DNA of 64,000 nucleotides from Bifidobacterium breve (GTDB taxonomy: Bacteria > Actinomycetota > Actinomycetes > Nanopelagicales > Nanopelagicaceae): contig CAMDCL010000002.1 in NCBI GenBank assembly GCA_945890205.1, positions 1 to 64,000 on the forward strand, given 5' to 3'. Position 1 is the first letter of the stretch. Every line of letters begins with the position of its first letter. The notes under the pieces were generated by a model. It did no database searches. It was given only the letters and a program-made list of their open reading frames with translations, and was not told where the DNA came from. Shown piece after piece: positions 41,005 through 50,591 of this stretch. The position numbers and the translations under genes are program-made.

Positions 41005-42165
41005 TTATCCAATCACCTTGCGGTAGAGATCCACAGTCAACGCTGCAACGGCATCCCATCCAAATAGTTTTTGAGCTCGAACACGTCCTGCTACTCCATA
41101 CTTTTTTAGAAGTTCTGGTTGAGACATCAAGCCAGTTATGGATTCGGTCAATGCTTTCTCAAAAGGTGCGGCCTCGCCGTAGTAATCAACTAGTTCGCCG
41201 GTCTCTTTATCTGCAACAACCTCTGGGATTCCACCTACACGTGAGCCCAGAACCGCGGTTTCACAGCCCATTGCTTCAAGGTTCACAATTCCGAGCGGTT
41301 CATAAATTGATGGGCAGATAAATAAATCGGCGGCGGTAAGCATCGCCGTTAATTGATCATGTGGGAGCATCTCTTTAATCCACCACACATTGCTGCGGGT
41401 AGATTGAAGTTCGGCAATTAATGCTGCAACCTCGTTGCCAATACCTTCTTCATCAGGAGTTCCAGCGGCCAAGACCAAGCCAAACTCTGCAGGAACATCC
41501 TTCCAAGCACGCAGTAAATGCGCCAAACCCTTTTGACGGGTAATTCTTCCCACAAATAGTGCGTACGGTCCCTTAACTCCAAAGCTCTCAGGTACAGATG
41601 CATCATGGTTAGGTGCAAATTTATTGGTGTCAACACCATTTCGGATTGTAACTACCTTAGATGGATCAACGGCAGGGTAGGCCTTTAATACATCTGCACG
41701 CATTCCATCACTAACTGCGATGATTGCACTTGCTGCTTCATATGCGGTTTTCTCCGCCCATGATGAGATGCGGTAACCGCCACCCAACTGTTCAGATTTC
41801 CAGGGACGCAAGGGTTCAAGAGAGTGAGCGCTAACAATGTGGGGGATCCCGTGTTGAAGCGCAGCAACATGGCCAGCCATATTTGCATACCAGGTGTGTG
41901 AGTGAACAACATCTACATGTCCAAGATGAGTTGCCATCTCTAAGTCAATTGCTAAGGCTTGAACCGCAGGATTTGCATCTGCAAAACCAACAGGTAATGA
42001 GTAACCAAAAGCATCATCTCTCTTACCACCAAAGCAGTGAACATCGACATCAACATCCTTGATGGTGCGAAGGGCTTGCGTTAACTGGAGGACATGGACC
42101 CCAGCGCCACCATAGATGGCCGGTGGCCACTCCTTGGTAACGATTCCAACCTTTAACGCGGCCAT
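41005..42165 (-). CDS. glgA: Glycogen synthase/alpha-maltose-1-phosphate synthase-type glycosyltransferase
   Basis: TKEWPPAIYGGAGVHV, VVHSHTWYANMAG, CPSIYEPLGIVNLEAMGCETAV; divergent from glgC. Confidence 0.88.
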   Translation of the reverse strand: MAALKVGIVTKEWPPAIYGGAGVHVLQLTQALRTIKDVDVDVHCFGGKRDDAFGYSLPVGFADANPAVQALAIDLEMATHLGHVDVVHSHTWYANMAGHVAALQHGIPHIVSAHSLEPLRPWKSEQLGGGYRISSWAEKTAYEAASAIIAVSDGMRADVLKAYPAVDPSKVVTIRNGVDTNKFAPNHDASVPESFGVKGPYALFVGRITRQKGLAHLLRAWKDVPAEFGLVLAAGTPDEEGIGNEVAALIAELQSTRSNVWWIKEMLPHDQLTAMLTAADLFICPSIYEPLGIVNLEAMGCETAVLGSRVGGIPEVVADKETGELVDYYGEAAPFEKALTESITGLMSQPELLKKYGVAGRVRAQKLFGWDAVAALTVDLYRKVIG

Positions 42166-42215
42166 CTCTTTGTAAACCTCTTCCTAGTACAAGGGTGAAA
42201 GGCTATCGTTAAGAC

Positions 42216-43439
42216 ATGGCCAAACTGCAACTTCCGCTCAGCATCGTTCTTGCTGGTGGCGAAGGAAAGCGATTAATGCCCCTTACTGCAGATCGTGCCA
42301 AGCCCGCTGTTCCATTTGGTGGCTCATATCGATTGATAGATTTTGTTTTATCCAACCTTGCCAATGCAAATATGCTCAAGATTGCGGTTTTGACCCAGTA
42401 CAAATCTCACTCATTGGACCGTCACATCACAACAACCTGGCGAATGTCCTCCTTGCTTGGAAATTACATCACCCCAGTTCCTGCACAACAGCGTTTAGGA
42501 CCACGTTGGTATACAGGAAGTGCAGATGCGATCCTGCAGAACTTCAATTTAATTCAGGATGAAGATCCAAAGCATGTTTTAGTTTTTGGTGCAGACCACG
42601 TGTATCGCATGGATCCTATGCAGATGTTCCAGCAGCATGTTGAATCTGGAGCTGGTGTAACAGTTGCAGCGATTCGCATGCCCCGCTCTGAGGCGCATGA
42701 TTTTGGGGTAATCGAATTAGCTGATGATGGAATCACCATTAAGGCATTCCATGAAAAGCCTGCTAACCCACCTGCGATGCCAGGTCACCCTGATCTCTCA
42801 TTAGTTTCAATGGGTAACTACATCTTTAAGCGCGATGTTATGGAAGAAGCGCTAATCCTAGATTCTGAAGATATTGAATCTCGCCATGATCTTGGTGGAA
42901 ACATCATTCCTTTCCTAACATCACAAGGTCAGGCCAAGGTGTACGACTTTGCCAACAATGTTGTACCTGGCGAAACTGAACGCGATAAGGGTTACTGGCG
43001 AGATGTAGGTTCAATTGATGCGTACTACGACGCGCATATGGATCTAGTTTCAGTTCATCCAATCTTTAATCTTTACAACCGGCAATGGCCATTGCTGACA
43101 AACCCACCATCACTGCCCCCTGCCAAGTTCAGCGAAGGTGGATCGGCACATGATTCAATCGTTGGTGCAGGATCAATTATCTCTGGTGGAATACTGCATG
43201 GATCAGTTGTTTCCTACGATGTTTCAGTTGGAAAAGCTGCCATCGTTGAAGGAACGGTCATCATGCCAAATGTAAGAATTGGCGAGAAAGCCATTATCCG
43301 TAAGGCTATTTTGGATAAGAGCGTTGTTGTAGATCCAGGTGCGCAGATTGGTGTTGATCTAGAACGTGATCGTCAACGTTTCACAGTCAGCGATGGCGGA
43401 ATCGTTATTGTCGGTAAAGGCGTGCGCGTTACCGTTTAA
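42216..43439 (+). CDS. glgC: Glucose-1-phosphate adenylyltransferase
   Basis: [43 protein letters not shown]-like GSADAILQN. Confidence 0.95.
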   Translation: MAKLQLPLSIVLAGGEGKRLMPLTADRAKPAVPFGGSYRLIDFVLSNLANANMLKIAVLTQYKSHSLDRHITTTWRMSSLLGNYITPVPAQQRLGPRWYTGSADAILQNFNLIQDEDPKHVLVFGADHVYRMDPMQMFQQHVESGAGVTVAAIRMPRSEAHDFGVIELADDGITIKAFHEKPANPPAMPGHPDLSLVSMGNYIFKRDVMEEALILDSEDIESRHDLGGNIIPFLTSQGQAKVYDFANNVVPGETERDKGYWRDVGSIDAYYDAHMDLVSVHPIFNLYNRQWPLLTNPPSLPPAKFSEGGSAHDSIVGAGSIISGGILHGSVVSYDVSVGKAAIVEGTVIMPNVRIGEKAIIRKAILDKSVVVDPGAQIGVDLERDRQRFTVSDGGIVIVGKGVRVTV

Positions 43440-43445
43440 GGCGCT

Positions 43446-44849
43446 TCACCAGCTCTCAGTATTGCTCTTTAACTCTTTATATCGCTGCATAACATCAGGA
43501 GTTGCAACGCTTTTGTGATGAGTAACTTCTCCCAAATCCCATGTTGGCATTTCACCCAGTAAGGCCCATGCAGCCTGTTTAGCCGCACCATCTGCAACGT
43601 ATTCACCTGCTGGTGGAACCAGTACCTCGCGGCCAAATAGCGCACTTGCAATAACTGGCACCGCTGGATTCTTAGCCGCTCCGCCAATGAGCAAAATACG
43701 ATTGACTCCAACACCTAATGCAACGAGAGCATCAACAGCATCAGCTAAACCTGCAAGCATTCCCTCAACCATCGCACGAGCAATATCCTCTTGATTTGAG
43801 TTGTTCAGATTCATTCCAGAAAAGACACCTGTGGCCTTTGGGCGGTTAGGTGTTCTTTCGCCTTCAAAGTAAGGCAGAAGTGTTAAACCATTGGCACCAG
43901 GCTTTGCCGCAAGGGCAAGTTGTGCAACCTCATCATGTGTCTTTCCTAATATTTTGCATGCAGCATCCAAGATCCGTGCAGCGTTTAATGTACAGACCAA
44001 TGGCAGGTAACGTCCCGTTGCATCTGCAAAGCCTGCAACCGCACCACTTGGATCATGGGTTGCTGTATCAGAGACTGCAAAAGCGGTACCACTTGTTCCT
44101 AATGAAACAACAACATCCCCAGGCTGTGCTTGTAAACCTAAGGCAGCTCCAGCATTGTCTCCAGCACCTGCTGCTATCGGAATTCCAGAAAGAGTTGTTC
44201 CGCCAAAATGTGAAGGCGCGATAATCCTTGGAAGGGTCAACTCTTGGTCATGACGAAGTGCAAGGCGCACGATATCTTCGCGGTAATGAGATGTGCTGGG
44301 ATCGAAGTAACCAGTACCTGATGCATCGCTGCGATCGGTAAAAAGCTTGGATAAATCCCCGCCACCCTGAAGCTGCCATGACAACCAATCATGCGGCAGG
44401 GCGATAGATGCAACGCGGGCTGCGTTTTCAGGTTCATGATCTGCCATCCATCGAACCTTGGATGCTGTAAAGGATGCAACTAACTTAGAACCTACTTTTC
44501 GTGCAATCTCTTGATCACCACCAACTTCACCGTTGAGATCATCGGCTTCCTGTGAAGATCGTGTGTCATTCCATAACAGCGCTTTTCTAATGACTTGACC
44601 CTGTGCATCGATCGCGACCATTCCATGCTGCTGAGCTGCTATAGATATCGCTTCAACATCAGCTAATCCACCCGCATCGGCAAAGGCTGAATTCAATCCA
44701 TTCAGCCAATGTGATGGATCAACCTCTGTGCCATCGGGATGGGAGGCGCGTCCTTGGCGTACTAACGCACCTGTGTGAGCATCGCGAATAACAACCTTTA
44801 CGGATTGGGTTGAGGAGTCCACGCCGGCGATGAGTTGTTGATTAGCCAT
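43446..44849 (-). CDS. xylB: FGGY-family carbohydrate kinase (xylulokinase-like)
   Basis: AGVDSSTQSVKVVI, AAGAGDNAGAALGLQ, LLIGGAAKNPAV. Confidence 0.88.
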   Translation of the reverse strand: MANQQLIAGVDSSTQSVKVVIRDAHTGALVRQGRASHPDGTEVDPSHWLNGLNSAFADAGGLADVEAISIAAQQHGMVAIDAQGQVIRKALLWNDTRSSQEADDLNGEVGGDQEIARKVGSKLVASFTASKVRWMADHEPENAARVASIALPHDWLSWQLQGGGDLSKLFTDRSDASGTGYFDPSTSHYREDIVRLALRHDQELTLPRIIAPSHFGGTTLSGIPIAAGAGDNAGAALGLQAQPGDVVVSLGTSGTAFAVSDTATHDPSGAVAGFADATGRYLPLVCTLNAARILDAACKILGKTHDEVAQLALAAKPGANGLTLLPYFEGERTPNRPKATGVFSGMNLNNSNQEDIARAMVEGMLAGLADAVDALVALGVGVNRILLIGGAAKNPAVPVIASALFGREVLVPPAGEYVADGAAKQAAWALLGEMPTWDLGEVTHHKSVATPDVMQRYKELKSNTESW

Positions 44850-44943
44850 GGGGCAAGGCTAGACTGTGCCAGTCAGCGTTGACCACAGGTGGCGGAAAGT
44901 ATTTGAGCCACTCAATCAAACAATAAAATTGTTGGAGTAAATC

Positions 44944-45969
44944 ATGCGTATTGGTGTCCTCACTGGCGGCGGAGATTGCCCTGGTCTTAATGCGGTTATC
45001 CGCGCGGTAGTTCGCAAAGGTGTAAAAGAGTACGGTCACGAGTTTGTTGGATTCCGTGATGGGTGGAAGGGACCACTAGAGGGTCTGACTATGCCTTTGA
45101 ATATTGAAGTAACCCGTGGAATCTTGCCTCGCGGTGGAACCATTCTTGGCTCATCACGCACAAACCCTTTCAAGATCGAGGGTGGCGTAGAAAAGATTAA
45201 AGAAAACCTCGAGAAGGCTGGCATCGATGCGTTAATCGCAATTGGTGGAGAAGACACTCTCGGTGTTGCTACCAAACTCGATGCACTTGGCGTCAAGGTT
45301 ATTGGTGTTCCAAAGACAATCGACAACGATCTTAATAACACCGATTACACATTTGGCTTTGATACATCTGTCAATATCGCGGTAGAGGCTATTGACCGTT
45401 TGCACACGACAGCCGAGTCTCACCACCGTGCATTGATCGTTGAAGTTATGGGCCGTCACGCAGGTTGGATCGCTCTTCACTCAGGTCTTGCAGGTGGGGC
45501 AACATGTATCTTGATTCCAGAGCAGAAGTTCTCTGTTGAGAAGGTATGTGAGTGGGTTGAATCCCGTTTCAAATCTCACTACGCACCGATCATCGTTATT
45601 GCAGAGGGTGCAATCCCTCAAGATGGAGATATGGTGACAAAGGATCAGACCCTCGATGCCTTTGGACATGTAAAGCTTTCAGGTATTGGTGACTGGCTAG
45701 CTGGCCAGATTGAAGAGCGGACAGGCAAGGAGGCTCGTACATCTGTACTGGGACATATCCAGCGCGGTGGAACTCCAACAGCCTTTGACCGTGTCTTGGC
45801 TACTCGCTTTGGTCTCCATGCGATCACAGCCGCTCATGAAGGTGACTGGGGCAAGATGGTTGCCCTACATGGCACAAACATTGCTCGAGTTCCACTTGCA
45901 ACCGCTACTGAAAAGCTAAAGACGGTGCCGCTAGAGCTATACAAGGAGTCAGAGATCTTCTTCGGTTAA
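44944..45969 (+). CDS. pfkA: 6-phosphofructokinase, PPi-dependent signature
   Basis: TGGGDCPGLNAVIRAVV, IGGEDTLGVA (Asp at the ATP/PPi discriminating site), VPKTIDNDL, MGRHAGWIAL. Confidence 0.93.
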   Translation: MRIGVLTGGGDCPGLNAVIRAVVRKGVKEYGHEFVGFRDGWKGPLEGLTMPLNIEVTRGILPRGGTILGSSRTNPFKIEGGVEKIKENLEKAGIDALIAIGGEDTLGVATKLDALGVKVIGVPKTIDNDLNNTDYTFGFDTSVNIAVEAIDRLHTTAESHHRALIVEVMGRHAGWIALHSGLAGGATCILIPEQKFSVEKVCEWVESRFKSHYAPIIVIAEGAIPQDGDMVTKDQTLDAFGHVKLSGIGDWLAGQIEERTGKEARTSVLGHIQRGGTPTAFDRVLATRFGLHAITAAHEGDWGKMVALHGTNIARVPLATATEKLKTVPLELYKESEIFFG

Positions 45970-46010
45970 TTGCGTCTCGCACCGACTCTTAGACACTCTA
46001 AACTTCTCCA

Positions 46011-47357
46011 ATGAGCACACACTTAGACTCTCTCTTTACTCCTGGCCTTGTTGCTGCTCAGCAACCAACCTGGCCAGGTGGAGTTGATGGTCCACAGGTA
46101 AAGGCGGCGGTAGCAGAGCTCAAAGCGCTGCCACCACTTGTCTTTGCTGGTGAGTGTGATGATTTGAAGGCGCGTATCGCGCTCGCGGCAGAGGGAAAAG
46201 CTTTTTGGTTACAAGGTGGAGATTGTGCTGAAACATTTGTAGCAGCCACCGCGGACTCAATTAGAAATCGAATAAAGACAATTCTTCAAATGGCTGCGGT
46301 GTTGCAGTACTACTCAAGTCTTCCAGTAATCAAAGTTGGCCGAATGGCGGGGCAGTTTGCCAAGCCACGCTCAAGTGATTTTGAAACCCGTGGAGATGTA
46401 ACACTTCCGGCTTACCGCGGAGATGCGGTTAACGATATTGAGTTTACTGAAAAGGCACGCACGCCAGATCCCATGCGCTTGGTTCGTGTCTACAACACAT
46501 CAGCTGCAACCCTCAACCTGGTTCGCGCATTTACACAAGGTGGTTTTGCAGATCTTCGCCAGGTTCATGAATGGAATAAGGGTTTCATCCGCGATTCAAA
46601 GGTGGGCGATCGGTACGAGAAGATGGCTAATGAGATTGGCCGCGCTCTTGCCTTTATGAAATCAGCAGGGGTAGATCCTGAGAGCTTTAAATCAGTTGAT
46701 TTCTTTGCAAGCCATGAAGCGCTCATCATGGAGTATGAAAAGGCCTTGACCCGTATCGATTCACGAACCGGAGATGCCTATGATGTTTCAGGCCACTTCA
46801 TCTGGATTGGTGAGCGCACACGACAGCTCGATGGCGCACATGTTGATTTCGCATCAAAGGTCCGCAATCCAATTGGTATCAAACTTGGGCCAAAATCCAC
46901 GGTAGCAGATGCACTTGCCTTGATCGACAAGTTAGATCCAAACCGCGAGCCAGGTCGCATTACCTTTATTACACGTATGGGTGCAAAGAATATTCGACAG
47001 CTTCTACCTGCACTTGTCGATGGTGTAACAAAATCTGGTGCAAAGGTGCTGTGGGTCTGCGATCCCATGCATGGCAATACATATGAGGCACCATCGGGGT
47101 ACAAGACCCGTAGCTTTGATGATGTTATGGATGAGGTAAAGGGGTTCTTCGAGGTACATAAGGCGCTGGGAACACATCCTGGTGGAGTCCATATCGAACT
47201 TACCGGTGATGATGTCACCGAGTGTGTCGGTGGAGGCGAAGAGATTTCGCATGAGGATCTAGCCTCGCGATATGAAACAGCGTGCGATCCACGACTTAAC
47301 CACGCTCAATCCTTGGAGCTTGCATTTTTAGTTGCTGAAATGTTGCGCGATCGCTAA
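46011..47357 (+). CDS. aroG: Class II 3-deoxy-7-phosphoheptulonate synthase
   Basis: WLQGGDCAETF, GRMAGQFAKPRS, HFIWIGERTRQLDGAHVDF, WVCDPMHGNT. Confidence 0.95.
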   Translation: MSTHLDSLFTPGLVAAQQPTWPGGVDGPQVKAAVAELKALPPLVFAGECDDLKARIALAAEGKAFWLQGGDCAETFVAATADSIRNRIKTILQMAAVLQYYSSLPVIKVGRMAGQFAKPRSSDFETRGDVTLPAYRGDAVNDIEFTEKARTPDPMRLVRVYNTSAATLNLVRAFTQGGFADLRQVHEWNKGFIRDSKVGDRYEKMANEIGRALAFMKSAGVDPESFKSVDFFASHEALIMEYEKALTRIDSRTGDAYDVSGHFIWIGERTRQLDGAHVDFASKVRNPIGIKLGPKSTVADALALIDKLDPNREPGRITFITRMGAKNIRQLLPALVDGVTKSGAKVLWVCDPMHGNTYEAPSGYKTRSFDDVMDEVKGFFEVHKALGTHPGGVHIELTGDDVTECVGGGEEISHEDLASRYETACDPRLNHAQSLELAFLVAEMLRDR

Positions 47358-47366
47358 TTTTGGTCA

Positions 47367-47840
47367 GTGCCACTCTTCTTAACATCTCACAAGACCCCTG
47401 TAGGCACACTCAACTTACTGGCCGATGATCAAATCCTTATTGGTGCAAATCTTTCTACTCCATCCGCCTTCAACGCTGGAAAAGATGTAAAGATCGTTAA
47501 ATCAATTCCAGTTATCTCTGATCTCATCGATGATTACTTTGATGGGGATCTCACCGCCCTCAATGGAATCAAGGTTCGCCAACCAGGGGCTGCCTTTTCG
47601 CAAGCGGCCTGGAAAGCGATGCGCAAGATCACTCCAGGCAAAACCTGGTCATACTCAGATTTAGCGGATAAAGCTGGCAGCGCAGCTGCTGTGCGTGCGG
47701 CCGGAAGTGCATGTGCTAACAATGCGATCATGCTGGTTGTTCCCTGCCACCGAGTTGTAAAAACAGGGGGAGCGTTAGGAAATTACGCCTACGGTGTTGA
47801 TAAGAAGCGGTGGCTCTTAAGCCACGAGGGCTTTCTTTAA
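47367..47840 (+). CDS. ogt: Methylated-DNA--[protein]-cysteine S-methyltransferase
   Basis: VVPCHRVVKTGGALGNYAYGVDKKRWLLSHE. Confidence 0.93.
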   Translation: MPLFLTSHKTPVGTLNLLADDQILIGANLSTPSAFNAGKDVKIVKSIPVISDLIDDYFDGDLTALNGIKVRQPGAAFSQAAWKAMRKITPGKTWSYSDLADKAGSAAAVRAAGSACANNAIMLVVPCHRVVKTGGALGNYAYGVDKKRWLLSHEGFL

Positions 47841-48851
47841 AATTTCAATCGCCTCGGCACACTGTGCATCATCAAAATCAAGATGGGTAACAAGGCGCAC
47901 ATACTGTGGACCAAGTGCGCTAATCCATAAACCTGCATCCTTGCAACGTGCTGCAAGTTCAGCTGCGGTAATTGGAAGTGCTGTCAGATCTAGGCCAACG
48001 ATATTTGTATGAACAGTTGTTGGATCGATTAATGAAGAATCAATTGCCGCGATCGCCACAGCTAACTCTTGGGCACGTCGGTGATCCTCAGATAACCGCG
48101 CAATATTGTTATCAAGTGCGTAGTGAGCACCAGCTGCTAGCAAACCAACCTGACGCATTCCTGCGCCATAACGTTTGCGCCACACACGTGCTTTTCCTAC
48201 ACGCTCCTTAGTAGAAAGCATTACCGAGCCAATTGGCGCACCTAAACCCTTTGATAAACACACAGAGATTGTGTCGAAGTACCTTCCATATTCAGTGAAG
48301 GAGACACCAGATGCAACATGTGCGTTCCAGATGCGGGCACCATCTAAGTGCAGAGCAAGACCTAACTCAGCTGCACCTTTGCGAAGAGCGGCGATTTCAG
48401 TAATTGGCTGAACCGTTCCGCCACCAAAGTTGTGGGTATTTTCAACAGCGATCGCGGTCGTTGATACTAGGTACGGTCCGCTGTTAGGGCGTGCTATTTC
48501 AAGAGCATCTGAAGCCTTGAGCAGGCCGTTTTTGGCTGGAAAGGTGCGTGTAGTAATTCCACTAAAAACCGCTGCCGCGCCAAGCTCTGCTCGAACTATG
48601 TGGCTATTTGTTTCAGCGATTAACTCTTCACCAGGAGCGACCAACATACGAATAGCTAACTGATTTGCTAATGAACCAGTTGGTGTGAAAACCCCGGCCT
48701 CTTTTCCAAAGAGTGCTGCAACTCGTTCTTCAAGTGAGTTAACCGTTGGGTCATCGCTGTAGACATCATCACCAACAGGTGCTTGTGCAATCGCCTCGCG
48801 CATCGCCGCCGATGGACGGGTCACTGTGTCGCTACGAAGGTCAATTGCCAT
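47817..48851 (-). CDS. ltaE: Low-specificity L-threonine aldolase/beta-eliminating lyase
   Basis: DLRSDTVTRPSAAMREAIAQAPVGDDVYSDDPTVNSLEE; LHLDGARIWNA; SKGLGAPIGS. Confidence 0.93.
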   Translation of the reverse strand: MAIDLRSDTVTRPSAAMREAIAQAPVGDDVYSDDPTVNSLEERVAALFGKEAGVFTPTGSLANQLAIRMLVAPGEELIAETNSHIVRAELGAAAVFSGITTRTFPAKNGLLKASDALEIARPNSGPYLVSTTAIAVENTHNFGGGTVQPITEIAALRKGAAELGLALHLDGARIWNAHVASGVSFTEYGRYFDTISVCLSKGLGAPIGSVMLSTKERVGKARVWRKRYGAGMRQVGLLAAGAHYALDNNIARLSEDHRRAQELAVAIAAIDSSLIDPTTVHTNIVGLDLTALPITAAELAARCKDAGLWISALGPQYVRLVTHLDFDDAQCAEAIEILKKALVA

Positions 48852-48860
48852 TAGACCAGC

Positions 48861-49724
48861 CTACTTCTGTTCCTTCAGTACGATCAAATACATTGCGATA
48901 ACAACTAAAACTCCACCTATCGCGCTTTGAAGCGTAAGTATTTCGCCTCCGAAAAGGATCGCAAAGAGCGCGGCAAAGACAACCTCCATGGTCAAAATGA
49001 CTGCAACCTTTGTGGCGCTCATATGTGCCTGTGACCATGTTTGAACAATAAAGGCGATAGCGGTTGCAAAGACCGCAGTAAAGACAACGACCGCCCACAC
49101 ACCCGAATCAGGTGGCGCGGAGTATCCCCCCGGAATCGAGGCAACTCCCGACAAGATTGCACACATCGTTAGCTGAATAACTGTCATCGCGTAAACATCA
49201 CGTCCTGATGACCACTTACTTAAAGCGATAATGTGAGCTGCAAATAAAAAGGCGCTTGCTAAGACAAACATTTCGCCAATACCAACTGAGAATCCACGGA
49301 TTGATAGCAAACCCAAGCCCACCGTTGCAAGCATGATGCAGAGCCAAACAAAGCGAGTGATCTTCTCCTTCAATACCAGCCAGGCTAAAACTGGTGTGAG
49401 AACTACATACAAACCTGTGATGAATCCAGTTATTGCCGCACCTGTTCGTTCTAGACCAAGGGTCTGAGCGATGTACCCCAGTCCTAAGAAAACGCCAGCC
49501 AATGATCCGCGTTGCAATAGATCCTTATTGAAATGCTTCACCGTTTGGGGGCGAATCAATAACATAACAAGGACAGCCAGAGAGAATCGAGTAAAGAGGA
49601 AGTTGTTGACACTCTGGCGCTCAATCGCATCCTTCATGACTACGAAGGCAAAGCCCCAGGCTGCAGCGACCGAGAGCAAGGCCCATGGTGCTAATTTGAG
49701 TTGAAGTTGATGACGGGCAGACAT
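48861..49724 (-). CDS. EamA/DMT family transporter
   Basis: Roughly 10 hydrophobic segments with paired EamA repeats; ends with VLKEQK. Confidence 0.87.
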   Translation of the reverse strand: MSARHQLQLKLAPWALLSVAAAWGFAFVVMKDAIERQSVNNFLFTRFSLAVLVMLLIRPQTVKHFNKDLLQRGSLAGVFLGLGYIAQTLGLERTGAAITGFITGLYVVLTPVLAWLVLKEKITRFVWLCIMLATVGLGLLSIRGFSVGIGEMFVLASAFLFAAHIIALSKWSSGRDVYAMTVIQLTMCAILSGVASIPGGYSAPPDSGVWAVVVFTAVFATAIAFIVQTWSQAHMSATKVAVILTMEVVFAALFAILFGGEILTLQSAIGGVLVVIAMYLIVLKEQK

Positions 49725-50587
49725 CAGCCGCGCAACTTCTTCAGCAAGGCAACTTCCTTGCCATGTTCTACTTCCTGTCCAGGTGTTTCAAGAATTAACG
49801 GTGCGTTTGCAACAGCTGGGTGAGACAGTAGCTCCTTAAATGGGTCAACACCGATGTGGCCATCTCCAATATTTTGATGGCGATCCTTGAGCGCCCCACA
49901 CACATCCATCGAATCATTTGCATGCACTAATTGAAAGCGTTCGATTCCTGCAACCTCAACCAATAGATCAATGGTTGCGCTCATGCCGCCCTTAACCGAG
50001 ATGTCATGTCCTGCCGCAAATACATGGCAGGTATCTAGACAGATACCGACCTTTGGATGGTATTCCAGCGCCTTTAAATACATCTCTAAATCATCTAACT
50101 TTTTAACCAGGCTTTGACCTTGACCTGCGGTTGGCTCTAGCAAAAGGTACGGCGCATCATCACCCAACGCATTAAGGATCGGCATCATGCCTTCATGAAT
50201 CTGCTTCCACGCCTTTTCAACATGGTTAACATCCACAGCAGAGCCTGTATGAATAACAACTCCCAGTGCGCCGATCTCCGCCCCCCGCTTTAAAGAATAC
50301 TGAGTTGATGCGAGAGAGTTCAGATATGTGGCCTCTGTTGGAGATCCCAAGTTAATTAAGAATGGAGCGTGAACATAAGTTTCGATATCAAGCTCTGCAG
50401 CTTTGATTTTAAAGGCATTATCTAGTTCAGGTTTTGACTCTGGCATCGCCCATGTCCGAGGACTTGAAGCAAAAACCTGAATCGCTTCAGCGCCGATCTC
50501 TTGAGCATAAGCAATTGATCTCTTGGCCATTCCACCAGTAGTCGGGGTATGGGCACCGATACGGGGCTTTTTAACTGGTGTCGGCAT
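49724..50587 (-). CDS. nfo: Endonuclease IV
   Basis: IGAHTPTTGG, VHAPFLINLGSPT, GICLDTCHVFAAGHDI, ILETPGQ. Confidence 0.92.
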   Translation of the reverse strand: MPTPVKKPRIGAHTPTTGGMAKRSIAYAQEIGAEAIQVFASSPRTWAMPESKPELDNAFKIKAAELDIETYVHAPFLINLGSPTEATYLNSLASTQYSLKRGAEIGALGVVIHTGSAVDVNHVEKAWKQIHEGMMPILNALGDDAPYLLLEPTAGQGQSLVKKLDDLEMYLKALEYHPKVGICLDTCHVFAAGHDISVKGGMSATIDLLVEVAGIERFQLVHANDSMDVCGALKDRHQNIGDGHIGVDPFKELLSHPAVANAPLILETPGQEVEHGKEVALLKKLRG

Positions 50588-50591
50588 TGCC

